Shown here in pieces: positions 36,803 to 49,195 of a stretch of 64,000 nucleotides of DNA. Every line of letters begins with the position of its first letter. Positions within the stretch are counted from its first letter, which is position 1. A model generated the notes under the pieces. It searched no databases. It had not been told where the DNA came from and saw only the letters and a program-made list of their open reading frames with translations. The stretch is taken from positions 116,524,228 to 116,588,227 of the forward strand of contig NC_080680.1 in the NCBI RefSeq assembly GCF_030445035.2. Direction: 5' to 3'. This stretch comes from Dasypus novemcinctus. Its lineage: Eukaryota > Chordata > Mammalia > Cingulata > Dasypodidae. The position numbers and the translations under genes are program-made.

Positions 36803-38223
36803 CTTCTTTTTGAAAATTATGCCTTGTTGATTCACTTTCTTTGATAGTTAAAGACCTATTCAGATGATCTGTTTCTCCCTGTGAGAGTTTTGATAGTTTG
36901 TGCTTTTCAAGGAATGAGCCCATTTTATGTTATCCAATTTGTGGACATAGAGTTGTTCATACCATTCTTTTATTATTCTTTTTAATGTTCATGTTATCAG
37001 AATTGATTAGCCTCTTTCATATCTGATATTAGTAATTTGTGTATTCTCTCTTTTTCTCTTGGTTAGCTAGCCTGGAGTTTGATAATTTTTACTGATCTTT
37101 TCAAAGAGCCAGTTTTTTACTTCATTGATTTTTCACTATAGATTTCCTGTTTTCAATTTCCTTGATCTCTACTCCAATTTTTATTTACTTATTTTCTTCT
37201 GCCTGCTTTAGGCTTGAATTGCTCTTCTTTCTCTGGTTTCATTGGGAGAAATCTTAGGTATTGAATTAAATCTTCCTATTTTCCAGAATATATATATTCT
37301 CAATGCTAATCACTGCTTTCAATGCAAGTCACAAAATGTAACAAACCATATTTTCATTTTCATTTTCATTTAGTTTAAAACATTTTTTCGTTTCTCTTGA
37401 GATTTCTTTGTGTTATGTGATCTCTAAATATCCAGGAGTTTTCCTTCTATCTTTCTGTTATTAACTTCTAGTGCAATTCCCTTTTGGCATGATTTCTATT
37501 CTCTTGAATTTGTTGTTTTTTATGGTCCAGAATGTGGTCTAGCTTAGAGAATGATCCATATGAGCCAGAGAAGATTGTTAATGGAGCTGTTCATTTCAGC
37601 TATATCTTTACTGATTTTCTAAGTATTAGATATGTAAATTACTGATAGAAGTGTATTGAAGTTCCAAATAAAGGTGTGGGCTTGTCTTTTTTTCTCCTTG
37701 CAGTTCTATCAGATTTCACTTCTCATTTTTTTGATACTCTGTCTTTAGGTGCATACATATTAAGGATTGTTATCTCTTCCTGAAGAATTGCCTCCTATAT
37801 CATTAAATAATGCTCTTCTTTGTCCCTGATAATTTTTCTCATTCTGAAGTCTGCTGTCTGAAATTAAATTAGCTACTCCAGCTCTTTTTTTTACTTCATC
37901 CCTTTTAATTTATCTGTGTATTTATAATAAAAGGTTTTTTTTAGACAGTAAATAGTGGAGTCTTGCTTTTTTTCCTACTCTGACAGTCTCTTTTAATTAA
38001 TGTAGTTAGACATTTTACATTTAAAGTGATTATTGATATAATGTTATTTACCACGTTTTTAATTGTTTTCTATTTGTTACAATTTTTCTTTGTTTCTCTT
38101 TTATATCTCCATCTTATTTTGCATTTTCTAATTTTAATTGAGTGCTTTATAAAATCCAAATATCTCCCTCTCAGAATATCAATTATACTTCTTTCTGAAA
38201 CAGTTTCAGTGGTTGCTCTAGAG

Positions 38224-38447
38224 TAGGGATTCTTAGCCTTTTTTGTTCCATGGACCCCTTTGCGAGTCAGGTGAAATGTGTACTACTGTAATTTATTTAT
38301 TGCATACATTTGTAAGTGAAGGAAATGCTAGATTTCAGCTAGAGGTCAGAGAAAGTAAAAATAATAAGTTGATTTTTTTCAGTGCAAGCTCACAGACCTC
38401 GTGAAATCTTTCCAGGGAACTCTTGAACCCCTGGTTAAGAACCCATA
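38224..38447 (+). mobile_element. Short hAT (Charlie-type) transposon nested in L1M
   Basis: The left end TAGGGATTCTTAGCC and the right end GGTTAAGAACCCATA form terminal inverted repeats with a few mismatches. Flanks CTCTAGAG (38216-38223) and CTCTTGAG (38448-38455) are an 8-bp target duplication with one mismatch, the length expected for hAT. 224 bp, with 'ttccatggacccctttgcga' inside. No coding capacity. Confidence 0.85.
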
Positions 38448-40437
38448 CTCTTGAGTTCGCATATAAATTTACAACTAATCTGGCCCACTTTCAAATAACA
38501 CTGTACCTCGTCACATTTAGCTCAGGTTCCCTTATAGTGGAGAAGGCCCAATTCCCCCCCTCATCCCTTATCAGATTGGTATCATTCTTCAGTTTCCTAT
38601 ATCCTATGATCACCCAATACATTATTGTCATTATTACTTTTAGATCAATTGAGAGGAAAAATGATTTTACCTTCATTTATTCTTTCTGTGTTGTTCTTCC
38701 TTTTTATTTAGATCTGAGTGTCTATATCCTCTTTCTTTCCTCTGAATAATTTATTTTCATATTTTTTGTAAGGCAATTCTACAAATTCTGGAGACTATTT
38801 CTCCTTTGTTTTTGAAGGGTAATTTTGCTTGATACAGAATTCTAGTTTAGTGGATTTTTACACCTTAAATATTTCACTCTACTTTCTTTTGTTTATAAAG
38901 TTTCTAATGAGAAGTCCAATGTAATTCTTATCCTTGTTCATCAATAGGTAATGTGCCCCCCTGTCCCCAATTTCTTTCAAGATTTTCTCATTGTCTTTGA
39001 TTTCCTGCAGTTTGAATAGGATATGCCTGTGTGTCAATTTTTTAAGTATTTATCCTGTTTACTATTCTCTGAGCTTTGTGAATCTGTTGTTTTGTGGATC
39101 ATTAATTTTGGAAAATTCTCTACCATTATTACTTCAAATATTTCTTATGCTTCTTTCACTCTTTCTTCTCCTCTGGTATTCCTATAATGTGTATATTATA
39201 CCTTTTGAAATTGTCCCACCTTTTTTTGGATATTTTGTTTCATTATTTCCATTCTTTTTCCTCTTTGCATTTCATTTTGGGAAATTTCTACTAACATATC
39301 TTTAAACTCATTGATTCTTTCCTTGCCCATGTTCAGTATATTGACAAGCTCATCAGAGACAATCTTCATTTCTGTCACAGTGTTTTTTATTTCTAGCATT
39401 TTCTTTTGATTCCTTCTTAGAGTTGCCATTTTTACTTACATTACCCATCTGTTCTTGCCTATTTTCCACATTTTACAGTACACCCCTTAACATATTAATC
39501 ATGGTTATTTTAAATTCTCTATCTGCTAATTCCAAAATTTTGTCATATCTGAGTTTGATTCTGATGCTTGTTTTGTCTCTTCAAATTGTGTTTTGTCTTG
39601 GCTTTTATCATGCCTTGTAATTTTTTGTTGAAAGCCAGATTTGATGTATCTAGTAATAGTAACTGAGGCAGCCAGGCTTTTAGTATATGGTTTTATGTCG
39701 ATCTAGCGAGGGGGTAGGCTGTATTTAATGTTTGCTGTATATGTCAAAGGTTTCATTTTACTGTTGTTTCTTTAATTTTTCCTCTCTATTGTCTTTAGTT
39801 TTTCCAAATAGAGTCTGGATCTTTCAGCTCTCTGAGTTGTAATCCGTTGTTATTATACTATAACTCCTTTGATACAGGGGTAAGGTGTTGAGGCAAGGAA
39901 GTACATTATTAGCTTATGACTAAATTCCAGGTTTTTCAGTGGGCCTTAGTCCCTGGGCTGTGACATTTAGAAGGGATTATTTGCTTTTTTTCCTCTTCCC
40001 TTAGTGAGACCGCAAGTATTGAGGGGTCAGATGTGGTCTAATTGCCCTTCCCCGAGGTCAGATAGGACTCTGGTAAAGTAGTTTCTCTTGAGGGGAGGCC
40101 CTTGTTACAGAGAACCTTGTGGATATGTTTTTAAATGGTTGCTTTTCTTTCCCTTGCATGAGGAGATTTTTCTTCTGTTTTCACAGTTAGAACCTCGTGG
40201 GCCCCCTGGAGGTAAAACCCACAAAAGTGTGGGAGGGCCTTAAAGAATGGGATCCCAGGAGTTTTTTACTGTCAAGCTAATCCATACTCATGCTCCCCAC
40301 AATTCATCAAAACTACCATTTAAGTGGTCCTTGCCAGTTTATGGCTTCAGCCCTTAGCTCCTGGCAAACTAATCTTGGCTTTGATTTCTCTGTATTTACC
40401 TGTCTCTCCAGATTTTGAGGTGCCAGTGTACCTGGTC

Positions 40438-40921
40438 TGATTGTTAATTTCATGTGTAAACTTGGCTATGTTATGGTATCCAGTTGTTTGGTCAAACATT
40501 GGCCTAGATGTTACCGTGGAGGTATGTTGTCAGTGGGAGTAGCAACTGCTATCAGTTAACTTTAAGAAAGAGAAATTACCTTCTATCATGTGGGGGGAAA
40601 CTCATCTAATCAATTAGAGAGGCCTTAAAAACAAAGGACTGAGGGTTCCAGAAAGAAGAAATTCTTCCTCAAGACCATATCACAACTTTATCTGCTGCTC
40701 TTTGAATTTCTAACTCCCCATTGGCTTCCCCTATGGATTTCAGGTAAAAGACCACAACATCACTTTTACTGGAATTTCCAGGCAGCTGGACTACCTAAGA
40801 ATCTCAGGCTTGTCAGCTTCTACAACTGCATGAGCCAATTCTTTAAAATAAATACATGTGCGTGTGTGTGCACACACACACATTGTTAGTTTTGTTTTTC
40901 TGGAGACTGTTGACTGACACA
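40438..40921 (+). mobile_element. LTR-like element interrupting the L1M 5' region
   Basis: L1 5'-UTR-like sequence lies on both sides. The element starts TGATTGTTAATTTCATGTG, carries 'catgagccaattctttaaaa' with AATAAA at 40848-40853, and ends GACTGACACA. A (GT/CA)n microsatellite follows the poly(A) signal. Its start resembles the LTR at 63803. No clear target duplication. Confidence 0.65.
40856..40884 (+). repeat. GT/CA dinucleotide microsatellite
   Basis: Alternating GTGTGTGTG then CACACACACACA, palindromic in character; within the LTR-like element. Confidence 0.9.
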
Positions 40922-41075
40922 TTCTGCTACTTTCACTCTCTGATAGGTCTAAGAAAAGTCATTGGTTTAGTTCAGCTTTTTCCTGGCTGTAAAGACAGGA
41001 AGGACAGCTTCTGAGCTCTTTACATAGAAGTCAGATAGTTTTCCTTTATTTCAATAAATTTGTGCTGAATTATGA

Positions 41076-42398
41076 GCTGCCACATTTTCTGAAAGTGCTA
41101 TACTGCTTAATTTTGACAGGTTGAATATTTTTCATGTTTTGCACATCTATGCAATTATCAGCAACACTGACAGCATCATGTACATTTTCGCATCTCCAAA
41201 TTTCTTTTAAAAATAAACAAAAATCTTAAGACCAAACATTGTTTTGACATAATTAATATGAAGTTAGTTTGGTATATCAAAATAAAGAAATTAAAAATCA
41301 TTAATTTACAAAATAAAAAACTTGCCAAGAAGCACACAAGTGACATAAATAAATTGACAAATCTATTTAAGAACTCTATTCTCAAACACCATATTCATTA
41401 GAACTCTTATTGTTTCCAAGGTTTCAGAATGACCTGTGTCCCTGGAACCAGAGAATATAAACCACAAAGACAAATATATGAATAAATTTCTTTCTGTAGA
41501 TTTCTTGAACAAAAACCAAAATTAACTGAATTATACATAGGTCTTAAAAGACAAGGACTTGTGAAAACCTTGTGTCAGAATAGGCACGTTAGACCTTATC
41601 ATTTTAAAAAACTTGCAATCTCCATTTATTACTGGAGGTTTTTTGGTTATCTTAAGTATAATGTTTTGACATTTCTTTCCTTTCTTCCACTTACATACTG
41701 AATTATTATTTTCACATATGGCTCTTTATATTATGATTCTTATCTTTTAGATAACTTATAGGTTTACAGAAAAGACATGCAGAAAATACAGAGTTCCCAC
41801 ACTATTGAAGCCTTGCATTCATGTGGTATATTTATTAAAATTATTCAAAGAATATTATTATAATTGTACTACTAACTATAGTCCATGATTTACATTAGGG
41901 TTCATGATTTGTGTTGTACAGTCATATGAGTCATATTTGTTTATTCTAATTATTTTATATCAGCAGATCATACAACAGAAACCCCAAATGGATTTCCTCT
42001 TCATGTGAAATTAGGTAACTTGTGGTATTTCTTAAGTAAGGTACTGAATTTAAACCCAGGAAGGCAATCAGGAACATATAGAAGGACATAAAGGATATAT
42101 TGTTGAATATTGAAGATACTTCTAAAGAGAAGGCCAACAGTTTCAGTTGACAGTATTGGAAAAACAATTTTTCCACTCAAGTCTTAAATAAAGAGCAATG
42201 AATGAAAGGACTACTTAAAGAGGTGGAATTCTTAGGATCCTTAGGTTTGAAAGAGACAATGGATGCAAACAGTATTAGTAAAACCCAGTGATAAACGCAA
42301 TTGTAGGAGATAGGCAACTCAACAGAAGCTGTGTCCAGAGATTGAGGAAGGCTGACAAAAATTAAAGTGCAGTACTTTGAATTTCCATTATCAAATTG
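41076..42398. other. Unassigned AT-rich sequence with a possible L1 tail
   Basis: 41740-41930 ('ataggtttacagaaaagaca', 'atacagagttcccacactat') resembles L1 3' UTR. The remainder shows nothing recognised. Confidence 0.45.
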
Positions 42399-42905
42399 TG
42401 TGTATCGGTTTTCAATTAATTCTCTAACCAATTACCACAAACGTAGTGGCTTGAAATGATGCAAATTTATTATTTTACAATTCTATAGGTAAGGAGTTTC
42501 ACACGGATCTCACTGGACTAAAATCAAGGTGTTGGCAGGGCTTTGTTCCTTTCTGGAGGCTCTATGGGAAAACTGCCCTTGCCTTTTCCACATTTTAGCG
42601 GCCACCCCATCCCTTGACTCCTGGCTTTCTTCATCTGTCTTCCAAGCCAGCAATAGCAGGTTGAGTACCTCTCACATGGCATTACTCTGACCTCCTCTTG
42701 TGCCTACTTTATACACTTTTAGGGATTCTTGTGATTAGATTGGATCCACTCAGACAATCCAAAATAATTTCCCTATTCTAAGTCGACTGAATAGCTGCCA
42801 CCTTATTTCTATTTACAAACTTAATTCCTCTTCAATTTATAAGGTAATAGGTTCCAGGGATTAGGATATGGCTAACTTTGAGGGTCAATATCCTGCCTAC
42901 CACAC
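42399..42905 (-). mobile_element. MLT1-like MaLR solo LTR, minus orientation
   Basis: Plus-strand blocks 'ccaattaccacaaacgtagt', 'ggcttgaaatgatgcaaatt', 'ctaaaatcaaggtgttggca', 'ctttctggaggctctatggg' and 'caatatcctgcctaccacac' are a well known mammal-wide LTR read backwards. Diverged. Confidence 0.75.
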
Positions 42906-44939
42906 TGTGGAAGTCCAAATTCATGATGAGATTTGCTTATATTCTCATGGTCACTTATGATTCTTATTTCCTTTATTCACTGAATTTTTGTCTGCTTTAC
43001 TGTTCCCTTGTGGTAGTTTTTCCATAACTTGCACCAACACAAATACAAGACTGAGTCCCTTTCTTTAATTGTCACTTTACTCCCAAATAAATTTGAATAC
43101 TAGATTATTGTCCAGGTTGGAACATTTGAGAGGATTTGTGGATCAGGGGACAAAAAGTACAGTAAAAATGTAATATACATATTAGACATTTCTAATCTTA
43201 TTCTATTGATTATGCAACTACCATAGTTCCTCAGTAGGCATTGATTGCTTCACTGGTACATGGTGCCCAGCCTTCCTGCGACTGTGAAGAAAGGCTAAGT
43301 GACTCAGAAAGGTATCAGAACTTACACTGCTGAGTCCAAAATTACTGTCTACATCAACCTCCCTATAGACTTTCAATGTAAATTGAAATGTAAAAAGAAT
43401 AAGCCCTGACTAATGTAAGCCTTTTAAGCCAAGTGTTTATTTTTCTGCCAGATAGATTGCAACTTCATAACCCTTCCATTTTAGAGATTTTGTAGGCCTC
43501 AGTTAAATTTTGATTATTGGAATAAAATGAGGACACTGTGTCTATTTCATTAGGATCAAAACAAGAAACCAACCTCACCCCAAATGTTTCAAATGAAGAG
43601 AATATGATCGAATAGTTGTATATATTGAGTAGGCTAAAGGTAAGAAAAAGGGATGGGGAGGCACCCAGAGGATTTTGACAGTAGGAAACATTAGCATCCT
43701 TAAAATCAAATAAATGGACAAGGTAAGAGAGTTGAGTTATCTTACCCCAGTGAGAGCCGGAAATATGAAAGAGGTGTCACAATAGAACCTCTAGACATAG
43801 TTATAGTTACAGCTAGAGACATGGAAAGGATTCAGAAAAAGAGGAGAAATACAACAGTCGCTCGTTTTCTCTTCCTGTCTTTGAATTGCCTGCTTGCTCC
43901 TCCAGTGTCCAAACCCAACTGGAAACCTTTCAGCACAGGGGCCTAATAGATGGAGTCCATGAAAGTCAGCCTCACAGAGAAAGCTCAGGGCAATAAAAAG
44001 TGGAGAATGGATCTTGGTGAGGTATTGTGGAAATATAAAATAATCAGCATAGTGTCTTAGAAAACTTCAGTCTCATTTTTACTATTTCTCATTTTCATTA
44101 CTAGCTGATGTAATACAGGTCAGTGCCCCATCTATAATATCAGGTATTATCATCCTTTAAGTTCAAATGCACAAACCTATCGATTAAATTCAACCATTCT
44201 TGGGAAATGAGCTTTGACTAAAACAGTCACTGAGTGAAGTATCCATGGCAATACAAATTGAGAATCTGAAGCTTGTAATCAGTTGTCATCCACCAGAATA
44301 TTTTTTAAAAGAATTCATAGATGTATCCTAGTTACAGCTCAATTTTATTCATATAATGATGGAAAGATCTCTGTAGAAGCAATCAGAAGGACTAGGAAGA
44401 AGTTTCATTTTCTTTATCTGTGAAATGAATGTACACAAGGACCACTGATTACATTATAGGAATTGAAGAATAAGATAAAATATGGGTCAGGAAATATACA
44501 TTATAGACTAGAGATTGATACACATTTTATTCTGCATATAGTAATTAAGTTAGAGGAAAGTCTAAGTAGTGAAGATTGTCATAATTTTTGAACACCAGTG
44601 ATGTGTGAGACAAGTTAAGTCCTTCCTTCCTTTCTTCCTTTCATATTTTATTTCCCTCCTGCCTTCCCTCTTTCCACAGACATTTCCTGGCTTTGTGATG
44701 CTATTGGGAATGCAAAGCACTCTTATTACTAGAAGCAGCACATACCTAAGCTGGAGGCAGGAAAGGATTCTTAAAGGACGTGAACCAGTTCTGAATTTGA
44801 AGAGCATACAGAAGCGATCTGTGTGAAGAAGTGGGGTAGCTATAAGACTACGTGTGAAGAACTGAAGGGAGAGCATGTTATATTTTAAAACCACTGCAAA
44901 TATCAACTAAGCATTCTAGGAACAAAAAGGGTAGATGGC
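42906..44939. other. Unassigned intergenic sequence
   Basis: No gene or clear repeat. A pyrimidine-rich tract lies at about 44618-44678. Antisense frames at 44562-44906 are domain-less. Confidence 0.5.
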
Positions 44940-45400
44940 GTGGAATAAAGGATGGAGGAATGATAGGTCTTAGAGGGATTCATTTCACTTGCTAAAGAGC
45001 GTAGGTTTAAAACTAAAGGTATTAGAATCACTATATGATTTATCATTCAAACTATGACACTTTTGAGTGAGAGTTGGTACTAGCAATAATTACCCTGGGA
45101 CAAAAGGCATAAAATGAGCATATTGAGTGTCCTGGGTAAACCAGAATTTATGCTCACTTTAAGTAGCAGAGATACATCAAGGAGTTTTAAGGATGTATGT
45201 GGCATGATCAGAATTGCTTTTAAGGAGAAACCACTTTGGACCATAGTGGAATAATCAGTGAGACAGATCCTGGGGTCCTGGGCTAAGCCAGATGCAGTGG
45301 GGTTGGATACAAGGGGATAGATTTGAAAACTATAAATTAAGCAGCATTAACAGGGCTGAATACAGACAGTAAGGAAGAAATATAGATGTTTCCTTGGTCA
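44940..45400 (+). repeat. Ancient mammalian repeat, unnamed family
   Basis: 'atgtggcatgatcagaattg', 'aaccactttggaccatagtg' and 'gatagatttgaaaactataa' recall the same old family as at 18880. Highly diverged. Confidence 0.4.
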
Positions 45401-45469
45401 TGTGTACAAGACAGCAGCACCATATTCTTGATCAATAATAATAATAGTGGTTTGTTTCATATCCGTAGC

Positions 45470-45733
45470 AACTAGAAATATTTTTAAATTATGATCAGAT
45501 CATTTTCTTAAAATTCCTCAAGGATTTCAATTGTTTTTGGAATAAAATCTGAACTCTATAATACCCAAACCACAGCACCACAGTGATCCTTAAAATACGA
45601 GGAGCATAAACTTCCAGGAACCTCCTTTTTCACTGAATATAAAATGAAAAGTCCTCGTGTTGGCCTTTGAGTCCCTCAGTGGTCTGGCCTCTGGCTCCAT
45701 TTCTGATGACATGTTCCATGACTTGTGCCATCA
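45470..45733 (+). repeat. L2 LINE fragment, left arm
   Basis: 'ggaataaaatctgaactcta', 'tggcctttgagtccctcag' and 'tggtctggcctctggctcca' match the L2 ORF2 C-terminal region; it continues after the LTR at 46166. Confidence 0.65.
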
Positions 45734-46161
45734 TGTGGTGGATTGAATTTTGTACCCAAGTTTGGACATCTGTATTCTGATGGGTGTGGACCTATTGTAA
45801 ATAAGATTTCTTCAAGATATTATTTCACTTAAGGTGTGGCCCAACTGAAGCAGCTTGAATTTTATCCAGATTACTGGAGTCCTTTAGAAGCAGAGTGAAA
45901 GTTAGGTGGAAAGAGAGAAGCCACAGGAAGCAGCCAGAAGCTAGAAGTCAACAGAACCCAGAAGAGAAAGAAGAGCCACCACCATGTGCATTGCCATGTG
46001 ACAGCAAAGCCAAGGAACCCCAAAGACAGTCGATAAGCCAGAAGATACTGACCCCAGGAGGAAGCAAGCCCTCTAGCCTGTGAAACTGTGAGCCAATAAA
46101 TTTCTGTTGTTAAGTCAACCCTTTGCATGGTATTTGTTTTAGGAGCTAGGAAACTAAAAGT
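45734..46161 (+). mobile_element. Xenarthran MaLR/ERVL-like solo LTR, flanked by CATCA
   Basis: 5-bp target duplication CATCA at 45729-45733 and 46162-46166, inside an L2. Starts TGTGGTGGATTGAATTTTG, has 'gtgagccaataaatttctgt' with AATAAA near 46096, and ends AGGAAACTAAAAGT. Same family as the LTRs at 12573, 21054 and 23928. A 98-codon minus-strand frame inside it is not a gene. Confidence 0.85.
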
Positions 46162-46165
46162 CATC

Positions 46166-46605
46166 ACTAATCCTCTCCAGACCTTCTGACTTCCTTTCTA
46201 TTCATCAAACACTCCAAGCACACCCCTGCCCCAAGGAATTTGCATTTGCTCCTCCTCTTGCTTGGGAAGTTCTTCCCCACTTACCACAGGGTTTGCTCCT
46301 TCCCATCAAGCAGGTCTCTACTCAAACACCGCCTCCTTAGAGGAGCCCTGTAGACCAAGCTACTCAGAGGGCAATGCCCGCCAGTGACTCTTATCCCTGA
46401 CCGTATTTTGTCATTTGATGGCACTTATCATTACCTGATATTATATAAATATGTACTTATTGTTGAGGTCCCCTATGAGGCTGAAGCTCCATTAGGGTAG
46501 GGAAGTTGTCTGTTTTGTTTATTGTTTATTACCCAGTGCCTCTAACAGTGAAAGCCACATGTAAGTGACTAATGAATATTTATTGAATAAGTAAATGAAT
46601 GAATA
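46166..46605 (+). repeat. L2 LINE 3' end, right arm
   Basis: 'cttgggaagttcttccccac', 'aggtctctactcaaacaccg', 'cctccttagaggagccctgt', 'gaagctccattagggtaggg' and 'gaatatttattgaataagta' are the L2 3' end in order. Confidence 0.85.
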
Positions 46606-47289
46606 GACTGACCGATGGATTGTCCACACAGAGTCTTCTTAGACTGGGCTTCATTTGGAAGATTAAAATGTATGTGATGAATTCTAAAGATAGATGAACC
46701 CAAGAGAAGTCATGGGCTCAGTACCCTTCCTTCAGAGCACCTGAGGCTCAGGTAGTGAACCTGTTTATCCAAAGTCATATCTTGTTATTGTCAAATCTGG
46801 TAGGAACCCTCAGTTTTCTGTATCTTAGCAGAAAAAAATGTAATAGTGCATGTTTTACTTGCAAAATCTGTAATTTCTTCCATAAAATAATCCTTATGTA
46901 ACTAAGAAAGCTTAGGTCACTAGCCTGGGAATTCACACCAGTGACTGACAGAGTTGGGATTTGGTAGCAGCCTTGCCACCTCCCAGGGAGCATCCTTTAC
47001 AATGGCGGCTTAGTTTTACCTCCTAAAATATTTGGTACTCTTATCCATCTCATTGACAATCTCTGAATCAGATTTTCAAAATCTGGTAGAAAGTTAAAAT
47101 ATAATCCCCCAAATATAAAGTGATAAAATAATGACCATTTCAAATATAAGGCAAGAGGTCAGTGCTGAGGTCACAAAGAAAGGAAGATGAGAACAGTTTT
47201 CTGACACTAGTACAAATGTTCTCATTCAGATACTATAGATACACCAACAAGACCATGCTACTGTGTTAATAAAATGCAACTAATTAAAT
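46606..47289. other. Unassigned, with a possible reverse MIR piece
   Basis: 46735-46830 ('tttatccaaagtcatatctt', 'aaatctggtaggaaccctca') may be MIR in minus orientation. Nothing else seen. Confidence 0.4.
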
Positions 47290-47420
47290 AATTGGTACAT
47301 TTATTCAACAAATACATATTGAGTGCTCCATGTGCATAGCATGTTAGAGCATGTGGGAGGCCCAGAGGGATACAGACACAGTCTTTTCTTTCAAGAAATC
47401 TGCAACCTAATTGACATGAC
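47290..47420 (+). repeat. Ancient mammalian repeat, unnamed family
   Basis: 'catttattcaacaaatacat', 'attgagtgctccatgtgcat' and 'gggatacagacacagtcttt' are the opening blocks of the old repeat also seen at the window start; a similar piece recurs at 47680-47830. Confidence 0.55.
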
Positions 47421-47869
47421 AAAACATCCACAGGTCAAATTTAAATAAGCATTTGTGATAATAAAACAGGAGACATTAAAGAACATGTATAGCAACTTCG
47501 AATCAGTTGTTTTCAATTTTCCAACCCTGAACCTTCGAACAGAACATCAAACGGGTATCACTTGGATGTGTATAAAACTCAAACTCACACCATTAATCAG
47601 CTCATATTTTAGGTGGCTGCACTCACGGGACAGGAAGGGAACAGAAACAAAGAAAAGAAATCAAATAATTCATGAGTATTTGCTCATTTATTCAAGCACC
47701 TTCTGTATGTCAAGAACTAAACTGAGCGCTGGGGGCAGGGATGAGTAACCACACATTGCACCTGCCCTGAAGGCTCTGCAGTCCGGTAGGAGATAGAGTC
47801 ACACACCCCAGTGCTCCAAGACTTAGAGATGGGGAAATGGAAATAAGAAAGGGGCATGGAGGGGACGCA

Positions 47870-48100
47870 AAGCATGTGGACATCCTGGATTCAGACTGCC
47901 CGAGTTCATACTTGAGCACTGCCATTTCCTACCCATGTGATGCTGAGAACATTTCTTAACTCTGTGAATTTCAGTTTTCTTATCTGTGAAATGAAGCTAA
48001 CAATAGATGCTGCTTTCTAGGGTGATTGCAGATGCTGCTTTCTAGGATGATTGCAATACTAGAATCAATAGGTGTAAAGTTCCTGGCAATGATAAGAGCA
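47870..48100 (+). repeat. MIR SINE with internal 25-bp tandem duplication
   Basis: 'ctggattcagactgcccgag', 'tcagttttcttatctgtgaa' and 'gtgtaaagttcctggcaatg' give MIR order. GATGCTGCTTTCTAGGGTGA (48006 onward) is repeated at 48031-48055 with one mismatch. Confidence 0.75.
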
Positions 48101-48239
48101 ATTCCTATTAGCCATCTGTTTGCAGATGTCTGAAAAGATTTCCTACAGGAAGTTGCCTCTGTCTGCCGTGACTCTAGAAAGAGTAATGAGGAATATTTCC
48201 AAACTTGGGAGAACATTCTGGGCAGGGAGAGGAGCATGA

Positions 48240-48662
48240 AAGAGAAGTGTCAGTGAAAAAACTACACTGGATAATGAAAAACAGGCCAGGAGGGATGACT
48301 TTATTCAACCGTTGCTATAGCAGTGGAGAGAGAGTAGAACTCAATTCTGTACTATACATTTAATTGTTTATGTATGCTCGTATATAAGTGATATAAAGAT
48401 AATAATAAGGTTGGTTGGGGGAAAATACTTCGGTTACTAGTAATATTTTGATAATACTCTTTAATCATTAGTTAAAAAGGTTTCACAACAATGCAAGTAA
48501 TTGGTGGCCGGGTGAGCTATGAGAGCTCTGTACGTTGTTAGGTATGCTTGTTTTGTAAGTTCACTACTATTACTATACACTTATTGTTTACGTATGTTTA
48601 TGTATGAGTGATATACTTCAATACATTAATTAAAAATACACAAAGACAACAACAACAACAAA
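48240..48662 (+). mobile_element. 5'-truncated L1 3'-UTR tail ending in (CAA)n
   Basis: 'cacaacaatgcaagtaattg', 'gagctatgagagctctgtac' and 'acattaattaaaaatacaca' resemble a xenarthran L1 3' end. Two similar blocks at 48349-48410 and 48572-48627 ('actatacatttaattgttta' and 'actatacacttattgtttac') form an internal duplication. It ends in ACAACAACAACAACA. Confidence 0.5.
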
Positions 48663-48889
48663 GGGCAGCCAGCTGGGAAAGGGTTGGAGGGAAAGCAACA
48701 GCAGAGGGTAAGGGGCTGATCACTGGGGTGAGTGAGGGAGATTCTGAGGTTGCAGGTATGGTCTGCTTTCACCAAGATGCGTGAGGGATTACCAAGGCGG
48801 TGGCTGGGACCACTTGGTTCAGAATGTTTCCTTCACAGTAGGTGGTTGGTCAGGAAAGAGGAGGAGGAAGATAAGCCACTGCTCAGTCA

Positions 48890-49195
48890 GGAGCCTCCGC
48901 CTGGGCAGGAGTGAGGGGGAGCAGGGCGAGGCCGTTATTTAGAAACTTCAGGGTCTGAAGTCTTTTTTCCCTTTTTTCCTCTGCTGTTCAGAGCTGCAAG
49001 GCTAGTTTCAAACAGTAAGGACAGGGCGGGAGCGGTAGGGGAGCGCACGAGGAAGTCCGGCTACTGAGTCAAAACCGAGTAAAGCAAAGTCATCTCGGCT
49101 TTTCCTGTCGGCGGTTTCTGGAGTCGACTGGAAGGTACCGAAGATCCGAAAAGTAACCGCTTTTTCGCGCCCCTGCCAGCCCTGCGGGGTTCACC
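48890..49195 (+). promoter_or_regulatory. Small CpG-rich stretch before the NSA2 retrocopy
   Basis: I count about 20 CpGs in roughly 300 bases, by far the densest cluster in the window ('agggcgaggccg', 'gagcgcacgagg', 'gtcggcgg', 'ttttcgcgcccc'). The right part, from about 49100 (a CTTTTCCTG pyrimidine start), may be the copied NSA2 5' UTR, since full-length retrocopies often bring a GC-rich leader. The left part would then be host sequence. A promoter is possible but not shown. Confidence 0.4.

Larger units (their letters stand above)
36370..41075 (-). mobile_element. Long old L1M LINE, interrupted by a hAT and an LTR
   Basis: From left to right the plus strand shows L1 3' UTR ('gttacagaaaaattgagcag'), reverse ORF2 ('gttgaggatttttgcatcta', 'gataatgctggcctcatagg', 'tttaaagtgattattgata'), ORF1/5' region ('gatacagaattctagtttag', 'tttttgttgaaagccagatt') and 5' UTR up to about 41075. 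Interrupted at 38224-38447 and 40438-40921. All frames are destroyed; a CT microsatellite lies at 36774-36802. Confidence 0.8.

Noticed and set aside
40856..40884. Alternating GT/CA tract as a possible Z-DNA regulatory site
   Set aside because: Best explained as an ordinary dinucleotide microsatellite grown next to an LTR poly(A) signal.
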